A DNA stretch of 64,000 bases from Sepioteuthis lessoniana (Eukaryota > Mollusca > Cephalopoda > Myopsida > Loliginidae): positions 162,785,292 to 162,849,291 of the forward strand of contig OY757904.1 of assembly GCA_963585895.1 (NCBI GenBank), read 5' to 3'. Under the pieces are notes generated by a model, which ran no database searches, was not told the origin of the DNA, and saw only the letters and a list, made by a program, of their open reading frames with translations. This document shows, in pieces, positions 55,544 to 64,000 of the stretch. The translations under genes were made by a program, and so were the position numbers. Each line of letters starts with the position of its first letter. The first letter of the stretch is position 1.

Positions 55544-55790
55544 CAAACCGGATCGTCACAGCAAAAAAAGAGAAACGTACAATTAAGACATATGGAAAAA
55601 CCATGTGCGTTAAATCACAAACAAGACTACTTTAATCTGGTGTTTTGTTTTTTCTTGCTGTGATTGAAAAACCGGTTTGGAAGATTTGTAAAAATTGTAC
55701 TCAGATGAGACAAACGCTGTTGTTATGTGAGTTTTGACCTGTTTTGGCTGAGATTCTTTGGTCCAGTGATTTTTTTTTCTCATCTGAGAG
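55544..55790. repeat. Two adjacent inverted repeats (possible foldback element)
   Basis: CAAACCGG..TCACAGCAA at 55544 is complementary to TTGCTGTGA..CCGGTTTG ending near 55679, with a 5-base length difference. Next to it CTCAGATGAGA (55700-55710) pairs perfectly with TCTCATCTGAG (55778-55788). Confidence 0.6.
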
Positions 55791-56149
55791 ACGTAGATCT
55801 TAAAAAAAAATTGTAGTTTCACATTCATACAGTAAAATAGGTCAATTGAACAAAATGACTGAAAGAACTTACATAAGTGTCTGAGTCACAAAAGGGACAG
55901 GTTAAAATTAAGATAAACAGAAAACATCTTTTTTAATTGATTCAATATACTTATAATTAGTCTGTATGAATCACAAAAGAAAGGAGTTCTTACTTTTTAT
56001 CAAACTGGAAATCATGGCTACCATGTTTTTTGGTTGTCACTTAGCAATTTGAAATAAAAAAGAAAATCAGTACAAGATATTCGTCATCATAGACACTGGA
56101 ATGTGAACAGTCTCACTGAATTGAAAGTCAAAAAACGCTGCTAAATATA
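55791..56149. other. AT-rich spacer
   Basis: Nothing recognisable was seen. Confidence 0.45.
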
Positions 56150-56600
56150 GTAAACACTTGAAGAAGGAACGAGAGTATATAACAGATGAAACATAGTCAT
56201 CATAACAATCAGCATGAGGAAGACGTTTATGTGCTTTTTCTGATTGGTGGTTTTTACTGAAGATGGAATGTCAGCAAGTTTCTTCAAGACTCTTTTCAGT
56301 ATTCTTGCCAATCTTAGCAGTAGGGTAGACTGGATGGTCTTGATTCTTTCTGTCACTTTTCCAGGTTTTTGGAAATTCTTCTTAAGACTCTGATTGGTAT
56401 CTGTCACTTTTGTGTTTCATAACTTTTTCAGCTCTCTAGCAAGGTCCCAGTATTTATCAAGGTTTTTGCTTCCCTTTATTTATTTTTTTTGCTGTAATCT
56501 ACTCTAATGGTGAAGTTTACTAATTTCTTTTTATTAAATAAAAGGAGATCTGGTCTTCTGGCCAGGTTTTATCCTAAATAATTTATCTTAAAAATTTAAA
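56150..56600 (-). pseudogene. R2/R4-type LINE, C-terminal fragment
   Basis: On the minus strand an ARRPDLLLFNKKK-like segment (near 56555) is followed, after frameshifts, by ERIKTIQSTLLLRLARILKR (near 56310). These are the endonuclease block and the C-terminal block in the same order as at 14835-15212 and 4690-5080. It is heavily decayed and 5'-truncated. Confidence 0.65.
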
Positions 56601-56799
56601 CAAATTTAAAAATTTTTAACAAATTTTACTACTATTGAACAGTGAAAATATCAAAAGAAGGATTGTAAAAGGTAAGTTTTCCTGAAGAAAGAATGAAAGG
56701 CTTTTTAAAGTCCAGTGAGAATGAAGTTTTCTTTAGAGGTGGAACAAATTTTAAGTTTCTATCCTTGTTATAGAATTGATGTCTAACTTATAAAAAGAA

Positions 56800-57378
56800 A
56801 GTTGCCAAGTCAGATGGGGCTGTAGAATACACTGACTGCACCTCTGCAGAGGGGTAAGACCCCCCCCAATGAGTGTCCTCGTTATGACACTAAACAATTT
56901 GATGGTGAGGTTCCAGCAGTGCTGGAGCTTTGGGGAATGCGGAGTACCCCTTTCATTGCCATTGCTCCCAGGTCCACTCTGGCCCCGGAGTGGTAGCAGC
57001 TGATAGGGTCCTATCTATGGGTTAAATAGAACTAACAGCATACTTATGCTAAACTGAATTGTTTGAGTAAACTGAATAGCTTGAAATAGAAATGTTTTTG
57101 ACAATTAAACCGTACTTACATTTAAACTGTGTGCTTATGCTTAACTGAATTATTTGAAATAGAACTATTTTTCAACATTAAAACTGTATTTACACTTAAC
57201 TGAATTGTTACATATAACTGCTTGAATAGTTTGAAATGGAAATGTTTTTGACCATTAAACTGTGTACTCATGCTAAACGGAATTGTTTTAAATAGAACAG
57301 ATTATTTACATAAAAATGGCTTTGGCATTAAATAACCTACAAGGGTTGATATGCCATAAAACCAACCAAACCAAACCA
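56800..57378 (+). mobile_element. Minisatellite-bearing retroposon, 579 bp, 10-bp target duplication
   Basis: Unique body (56811 to about 57035), about six minisatellite units (57036-57300) and the tail 'ggcattaaataacctac', 'gggttgatatgcca' and an AAACC-rich end. It is flanked by ATAAAAAGAA (56790-56799 and 57379-57388). It has the longest array of the three plus-strand copies. Confidence 0.88.
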
Positions 57379-57388
57379 ATAAAAAGAA

Positions 57389-58059
57389 TGTAAATCTAAA
57401 CAAGTGGACAAAACAAAACAAACAAAATTCCTTTGAAAAACCAGTTATGTATGAATATAATCTGAGTACCCATCTGTAAACACCAACATCCTCCCATTTT
57501 ATGTGATTAAACTCCTACGCAATGAAATGCACATCAAAAAATTTTCAGTGTCTTCATAAACTTAAGAACGACGTTTATCTTGAAGGAAAGAGAAGCATTT
57601 TATGGAAAAGACGAAAGATCCATTAACCCACATTTTCAACATTTTTTTTAAAATCTTTTTAAGTTATTTTTGCTACATTCTCAAATCTTCATGAATTGTG
57701 TACATAATTTTTGGCATGATATACTTTTTTATTTTATGAAAAGATTATAAAGAAGAGTTACTGCGAATAATTGATTATATAAAAAATACAATGTGAAATT
57801 TTTGTGCTAGAGATTGCTGAGCAACTCTTCATGAAGTAAATCAGTTAAGATTAATAGCAATCAAATGAATATATTACTTGAATAATAAAATGTTACACTG
57901 AAGATAACCAAAATATTCCAAAAAGAAAAAATAATAAACAATGAAAATCATTTGATGTATAACTTTGTTGTGAAATGAATCAACACACTGTCTGTGTTAT
58001 ATAATTAAGGAATGATTTTTTTTATTTTAATCATTTTTCATTAATTATATTTTATCATT
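57389..58059. other. AT-rich spacer
   Basis: Nothing recognisable was seen. Confidence 0.5.
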
Positions 58060-58560
58060 CAGTTTGGTTGGGCTTTGAACTATTCGTCTCTTAGTTCTGG
58101 TGCATAGACATTAGGTACAGTTTTACACTCGTGCGCAAAGGATATGACAATAATAAACCCCAGATAGGAAATGGGCTGGAATGTGAATGACGTCATGCCT
58201 GGAAGTGATGGTCCTGAGAATATGAAGATTTTGAAAAAGAGAGTTGGGAGTTAACTTTGGATGATGTAGGCAGACAGTTGGGTCGTCCACCTCAATGGCA
58301 GACAGTTGAAGTTGGGGTCCGACCAGGCAGTTGGGATTTTGAGGTTGGACCATGGAAGATGATAGTTGAGTTCCCGCCATTGGGGCATAGAGTTGGATTT
58401 CGACCATTGAAAGATGTAGATAGTATAGTATGATATGAAAGACTTTTAAGTATTGTGTTTCTCTTCTCGTGTCGACAAACTCAGAAGTCAGAAATTAATA
58501 AATGGTTCATATTTGAACAAAAGAGTTCACTTGTGTATTTGTATTGTGGGGGTTTGCATA
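58060..58560. other. GC-richer patch with CRE-like site and short repeats
   Basis: It contains the palindrome TGACGTCA (58187-58194), several 'gacagttg(g/a)' repeats between 58265 and 58385, and an AATAAA near 58497. It could be an LTR U3/R region or a regulatory region. No ORF or exon supports a gene. Confidence 0.3.
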
Positions 58561-59622
58561 TGTATACGTATAGTATACAACATCTGTATTAAAGTCTAGT
58601 CTTCATCCAAAGAATTGATGTTGTGTATATAATGGAGTTGGAAGAGAATCCTGTACTATGGCTCATTCTAGTGAACCAAACAATTTCTGTTTTTGGACAA
58701 AATGAAGGCAATAATCAGTGAAAAGAGTTTCCTATTTTTCTACGATCTGGTAAAAATTTTAAAGCTTGGCAAGGAAATCTTAATTCACCCATTGTATTCC
58801 TCAGATATTAATGTTTTCAGATTTTCATTTGTCCAATACATATATTTTAGAGTGAGGTGTGGGCGTTGGATAGAATGCCATGAAGCAAGGTCTTAACCTT
58901 TTGTTAACGATGCTGAGGGATACTCTGGTGTTGATATTTGTTTTGAAGAAGGCGGCTTGTTGGTGGGTTATTTTCTGGCAAGTCTCACAAGCAATCTGTC
59001 GTCACAAGCATTAGTTTGTCTTGTTTTTCCATTTATCATCCTATTCCTTACATCAACTGTCATGTGATTTTGTGCTGGACAATTCATTTCTTTGAATGGC
59101 TTATTTTCACTTGTCATCTAATTTGTCTCCAGGAAAACCCGGTTTTATGCTTCTCAATAATCTATTAACATTGATTGTCGCTAATTATTCATTCATCTTG
59201 GCTTTTTGAGTTGAGTTTAGAAAAACTGCTTTGTCAAGGTAAAATCTTATTATGAAACAACCACAATGTTAAACTGTGAATTTGCTATGAATGAGGATGT
59301 CGCCTCCCTCTCCTCTTCCTATGTGATACATAATTATGCCAACAGCACTATATTTGAAAGAGTTATTCTCTTTTAATAAGATTACTTGATAATAAATTAG
59401 GTGGTGCTTAACTTTTGATCAGGTGTGTGTATGTTGTTATAACCTCTGATCAACAAAAACCAAAGTTGTCTGTCAATATAGACAAACTATGAATCTTTCA
59501 TTTACTGAGAAGGTGTTACAATAAGAGTTCAGATATAACGGGATGTGTCGACTTGATTCAGTCATTAATCAATAAATAAACATCTTTTATAAATTAGGAT
59601 AACTGGTTATCAGTTCAGATTC
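58561..59622. other. AT-rich spacer
   Basis: No gene seen. Confidence 0.5.
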
Positions 59623-59821
59623 AAAGTGCAGTCAGGGTAACCCAAAGCTAAAGATTTTTAGACCTTATTTTTCTGATGCAGACATCAGTGTGGAGCAAAA
59701 AAATGTTTGTTAACAAGCCAAAGCCTTGCACCTTTGCCAAAATTTTTCTTGTTCCCCAATGATACCTGCATCAGAAAAGATCAAGAAATGTTCGGCTTTG
59801 GGTTACCCTGATTGCGCCTTT
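59623..59821. mobile_element. Foldback MITE, 199 bp, long imperfect inverted repeats
   Basis: The two halves are inverted copies. The left end AAAGTGCAGTCAGGGTAACC pairs with the right end GGTTACCCTGATTGCGCCTTT, and 'ttttctgatgcag' pairs with 'ctgcatcagaaaa' further in. The arms are each about 85-90 bp with mismatches around a short centre. No transposase; no certain target duplication. Confidence 0.75.
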
Positions 59822-60289
59822 AACCTGGGCTATATGGATTAGTGAAGGATTAATAAGAATAAGTTAAACAACAAGAAAAAAAGCCAAATTGGAAAGCTCA
59901 AGGGAGGGGCAAAAAAGTTTTTAGGTCAATCAAAAAAGATTTTTTTTTCTTTTTTATTGAAATTTTTGTTAAGAATTAAAGAAACTAGACAAACAATAGG
60001 CCAAGTGTGTTGAACTGTGACCACTGAAATCTAGAAAGCCTGTTGGATTGTAATGTGATGTCACCAAAGTAATCCACAAGGTGAGTGAAACATTCACTAG
60101 TATTAATGTAAGGAATTATTGTAAGAAAAAAAGGTTTTTGAAAACATTTTTAAAAATGCATTTGAAAAAGGAAGAAACGGTTGGATTTTATACTGAACTT
60201 TATTTGATATTAATTTAAAAAAAATAATTGATACAAAAAAAAAAGAAATGTTGCTGAACTATGTTAAAGTAAATAAACTAAACGTCATA
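59822..60289. other. AT-rich spacer
   Basis: Nothing recognisable was seen. Confidence 0.45.
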
Positions 60290-60990
60290 TTCAATTTCAG
60301 TAAATTTTCAAGATTGAAATCCGTTCATTTCATTTGTTACAAATCTGAAAACCTTTTTTTTAAAATCCTAATCAGCTTTGTTTTAATTTGCATGTTTTTA
60401 TTTTTATTTCAATAATTATTCTGTAAAGTTACAATATAGTAATTATTAAGTGATTATTATTCTTATAACAAGTGAATTATGAATTAGAGAATAAATAAAC
60501 AAAGAAATAACAGGTAAGTGATAAATGAGAAACTATAAAATGAAATACAAATAAGTAAATAAATTTGATACAAACAAAGAGATGACAACTGGCAGAGAAA
60601 TAAATAAGTTACACATAGAAAATTTTAAGACTGAAATTCCTTTATAATTCTAATTGTTTCAAATTTGAAAACAATTTTTAATAAATCCTAATCAGCATTG
60701 TTTTAATTTGTGTGTTTTTATTTCAATTTTAATAATTATTCTGTAAAGTTACAATTTCGTAATCATTAAGTGATTATTACTCAAATACAGCAACAACTGA
60801 ATTATGAATTAGGAAACAAACAAACAATTAAATAAACAGACAAACCAATTACAACTAAATGATGACTAAATAAAACAATTATGTATAAATTTAGAAATAA
60901 TTAAATACAAACCAGCAAATAAATTAGATACAAACAATAAAGAGATTTAAAAATCAAGTAATACTTATAGAAAAATAGGTTACAGATACA
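60290..60990. repeat. Diverged tandem duplication, period about 320 bp
   Basis: AATCCTAATCAGC and the following 'attgttttaattt', 'ctgtaaagttacaat' and 'attaagtgattatta' occur at about 60364 and again at about 60684. A partial third unit ('aggttacagatacaaaa') starts near 60975 and runs up to the P-element relic. Confidence 0.75.
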
Positions 60991-61028
60991 AAATTTGGTT
61001 GAACGTTTGAAGTTTTCTTTCTTTTTGC

Positions 61029-62465
61029 TTAACTTGTTACTTGTAATATTATTTTCCCTATGACAAAATTATTTAAAAGTGCATTTGTTGAGCACCAGAA
61101 AAACATTCTTTGTATTTTTTCTATACTGTGACCCTCATCACAAGTGTCAACATTAAAAAGAAGTTCATAATCTGCCAAAACATTTAATGTTATATGCACG
61201 GCTAATTTCCTTTGATTTACTGAATAAAGAAAAAAATGATGTTTTATCAGCTTATCAATGACTACATAATTATATATCACAAAATTTGTAGTTGTACTAT
61301 TAGGATATAAGAGAACATCTATTAATCTCTTGAAAATAGCTGTTTATTTCAGGTATTTCTTCACATTATCTCTTCCAGATATTAAATCTTTGTAACTATT
61401 ACATTTAATTTTCTCAAAAACTACATAACAGCAATAACTTGCTAAGTATAGTATTACAGGAAGAACTTTTCTAGAAAAATTAATATCATCCTCTTTAACA
61501 TCAGTTCTAAATTTGTACACATTTAACTTTTGCTCCTCTGTCACTTCATCCCAGTTTGGTTCTTGTAAATTTTTAAAATCAATTTTAATGTATTTCTGAT
61601 TAAATGGTAAACTCAATTTTAAAACTGATAGCATTCTAATTTTTTTTTCACACTCAAGACCTACCTAGGGCGATGAACGATAGGGAGGAGTGGCGAGAGA
61701 GGGTCAGGGATATCCGTGCTGCCAGCACGATATGATGATGATGATGATACTGATCTTCACTAAGTTGCTGGTATTGACCAAACTTGGCCTCAAGATGGTC
61801 AATTTGAAATTTGCCAGGTAATATGCATTGCATTTTCAATTCTTCTATGAAATACTTGGTTAGTTCTAGAAATGCATAGGTTGTATGATGCAAAGCAGTG
61901 AAGGATTCCTTTGTTGATTTGCCATTTCTTCCAGAAATGCTATTCCAAAATTCTAACCAGTCACAGAATGCAGAGTGAAATCTAAAATTTTCTTCATTCA
62001 CTGTAAAGTACAAAATGGGGCACTTTGGATACTATCTAATTCATGATTTTCATTGATAAAATTTTGGGAATAGCATTCATTTGTTCATCTCTTTGACTAA
62101 TCCAAGTGTTTCTAATGTATCTTAATATATGGACTGAGTTGAAGAGGAAGAAGATAGGTCTAGACTTTATAACTGGGTGCGGATATACAATTGAAAGCTT
62201 TGGTGGATTACCAAAAGAAAGATATAGCTTTTTTATTTATAGCATTATTATCTGTTATGATTAATGATACTTGAAAGCCTATCTCCTCTAAACCATTTAT
62301 TATATGTTTAACTATGTCAAATGAATTGTCAGCTTTAAGACATTTAGTTGGCATAACATACACAACATCCTTATATTGTGAAAATACACTGTTAAGCATA
62401 AAAGGAAAAGTACTTGTTACAGCGTCATTGCTGTTGTCAGATAAACCAACAATATTTGATTCTTA
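61029..62465 (-). pseudogene. P-element/THAP9-like transposase relic, internally deleted
   Basis: In minus-strand order: NIVGLSDN and FPFMLNSVFSQYKDVVYVMP (62460-62340), LIITDNNAINKK (about 62240), PPKLSIVYPHPV and NSVHILRYIRN (62200-62100), then a jump to ILYFTVNEENFRFHSAFCDW (about 62010), LPGKFQIDHLEAKFGQY (about 61800), KVLPVILYLASYCCYVVFEK (about 61430) and LLFNVDTCDEGHSIEKIQRM (about 61130). These blocks are typical of the RNase H-like and C-terminal regions of P-element/THAP9-like transposases (family knowledge). The THAP DNA-binding domain, the first catalytic segment and most of the GTP-binding insertion are absent. Stops, frameshifts and a LINE insertion (61655-61748) inactivate it. 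Confidence 0.8.
61655..61748 (+). mobile_element. Extremely short LINE 3' end inserted in the transposase relic
   Basis: About 95 bp matching the last segment of the LINEs at 15690-18458 (gatgaacgatagggaggag, then gggtcagggatatccgtgct), ending in (ATG)n. It splits the transposase between GQYQQLSEDQY and the following LECEKK-type block. Confidence 0.85.
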
Positions 62466-62474
62466 TACAAAAAA

Positions 62475-63805
62475 TGTTGGCAGTTGCCCAACGGAGAAAT
62501 GCCTGTAGGAAACTCCCAAACAGAGCCCTTCATTCAGTCCACCATTTGATGTTTTTCATAAACTAAATTACATCCACCCCCAAAAGTCCATGAACACGAA
62601 CGTCATTTTGTTTGTGCAAAAAAGCCAGTTTATAATTTAAGTTAATTAAATTATTTTTAACAGATTTGAAATTATCGAATCTGAAGTTCATATCAAACTC
62701 ATCATCGATAAGAACAGTTAGGGCCAGGGAACTATCCTTATCTACCCCAATACCCAATACGGCCTAGTTTAATGTCTTCTTTTAGACTCTAGGAGGGTTT
62801 TTACATCGAATTCTACCGGAATGAGGAAAGACCTATTACACCTTAATCTTTTTATCACCTGCCTACAGAAATAAGTCCTTTGACTTCCTGTGTCAAAAAA
62901 GGCAGTTCTGTCTAAATTTATGTTTTCCCCTTGAAACAGTAATTGCAACTATAGGCAAAATAAATGGCTGTTCTTGTATGGCAGTGTTGGTGCACACACG
63001 CATAGAAACAGAAGTGTCTTTATTATCAGAAGAATTTTTGTAGAGAGGGCTAATGTAACCTCTTGAACAGCAGAATTTATATGCACGTGGCAGCTTATTT
63101 TTTTGGCCAGGGCAACTACCAGCTTTATGGTTAGCGCTTGCGCAAAGAATGGAACAAGTTAAGGTCTTTACATCTAGAGCGTCTAGATTCAAATGAAGAG
63201 TATTTAACACACTGACCCATAACATGTCCGTTTATGGGACAAAGTTTACAGTGGGTAACAGTTTTATTGGCCTTCGTGCGAAAGTTTTCAAATGTCGAAG
63301 CACTTTTTTTAAAGGTATGGTTCTAATTGAAATTCCCCTGTCGTGACTTAAACCCATTCTGGTGTGGAGTATTGTGGTTATACTGATTCCCACTAAGTTA
63401 ATCTTTTTGGACCTTGTCCCCTTAAAAGTTTTTAGAACCTCGCTATAACCATCAAAAATCTGGTTAATTTTTGGATAGTTACTGTCGAATTTCCAAATTA
63501 ATACTTTTTGAAAATAAGTTGGCAATTTTGAAAAAATCATATGGCTAATTAATTCAAAGCCAGGGGAGTTCTCTTAAAAAAATCCAAGCTGAACGATGAT
63601 TTAAGCTCAGATAAGTCAGCATTAAACCTCGATAAAAACTTCCTTATATTGGCAAAGTCTGGGTCAAACTTAGGACTATTGTCCAAAATTTGTTTGAATA
63701 TTTCATCTCTGATGAAAGGGACACCTAAAAAAATTCTTTTTTAATAGACTAATAGCCATGTCATAATTTTCATTTTCGAGAGAAAGATTCGAAATCAGTT
63801 GAGAC
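62475..63805 (-). pseudogene. BEL/Pao retrotransposon gag-protease relic
   Basis: Minus-strand fragments in order: NLSLENENYDMAISLLKK (about 63770), SKLPTYFQKVLIWKFDS (about 63530), Cys/His knuckles (CPINGH..C, then CASANHKAGSCPG, then FCCSRGYISPLY, 63240-63050), PIVAITVSRGKHKFRQNC followed by the aspartic protease motif DTGSQ (about 62890) and HGLLGVDVI (about 62570). Three knuckles followed by a DTG protease and an 'LLG.D'-type motif are characteristic of BEL/Pao (family knowledge). A one-base length change in the T run just before DTGSQ shifts the frame. The RT, RNase H and integrase are not present downstream: the sequence switches to the P-element relic at about 62470. A LINE 3' end truncates it at 63810. 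Confidence 0.78.
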
Positions 63806-63809
63806 ACGT

Positions 63810-64000
63810 CATCATCATCATCATCTTGTCGAGCCACCAGCACGGATATCCCTGACCCTCTCTCTCCACTCCTCCCTATCGTTCATCGCTTCTGGCAGGT
63901 CCTCAGGGCTACATCCCGTATCCTCACAGAGCTGCTGTATGTAGGTTCAAGCTGATCGCCCTGCTTTTGCTAGGCCATGTGAGGGGCTCAATAGGAGAAT
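63810..64000 (-). mobile_element. LINE 3' end inserted in the BEL/Pao relic, runs off the window
   Basis: The (CAT)n-complement tail at about 63810-63824 is followed by the reverse complement of the LINE 3' end (agcacggatatccctgaccc, then cctatcgttcatcg) and continues through the ARTYIQQLC region to the window edge. It belongs to the same family as 15690-18458. Confidence 0.88.

Overview
This is a 64-kb piece of an AT-rich, repeat-dense animal genome: split exons with canonical GT/AG junctions, long TA, CA and GA microsatellites, several tRNA-headed SINE families, at least three non-LTR retrotransposon lineages, solo-LTR-like sequences and MITEs. The mix (LINEs with a (TGA)n 3' tail, abundant tRNA-derived SINEs, BEL/Pao and P-element-like relics) suggests a lophotrochozoan, most likely a cephalopod mollusc. 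That assignment is inference; nothing here proves the species.

Host genes are sparse. The clearest is a plus-strand gene with coding exons at 37694-37769, 40675-40870, 42510-42610 and 47068-47727. Their phases join perfectly into a BEN-domain protein with a Gln-rich linker and a Cys/His-containing C-terminus. A further in-phase exon at 49259-49327 could act as an alternative last exon and give a short isoform. A second candidate is a short minus-strand ORF at 3979-4329 with a strong start context and no recognised family. Everything else that looks coding is transposon-derived.

Layout: 1-860, minisatellite-bearing retroposon copies; 861-3978, AT-rich spacer; 3979-4329, the small minus-strand ORF; 4690-5650, a LINE relic with an R2/R4-type C-terminus; 7445-9641, a GC-rich 2.2-kb LTR-like insertion built of hairpins and three tandem arrays; 9650-18460, a LINE/LTR/SINE thicket with a twin-primed LINE and a LINE hit by a SINE, an LTR and a copied internal segment; 18470-24007, LTR-like units; 24930-30650, a nearly complete but broken LINE carrying nested insertions; 31290-35000, SINE copies; 36009-49630, the BEN gene with TE-filled introns; 49700-60960, AT-rich sequence with scattered SINEs, MITEs and inverted repeats; 61029-64000, a P-element (THAP9-like) relic abutting a BEL/Pao gag-protease relic, both hit by short LINE 3' ends.

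The most unusual items are (i) a non-autonomous retroposon family with an SVA-like plan (unique body, variable minisatellite, and a 3' stem-loop tail shared with a tRNA-derived SINE), three copies of which keep 9-10 bp target-site duplications; (ii) the GC-rich hairpin-array insertion; and (iii) the BEN gene with its candidate alternative terminal exons.
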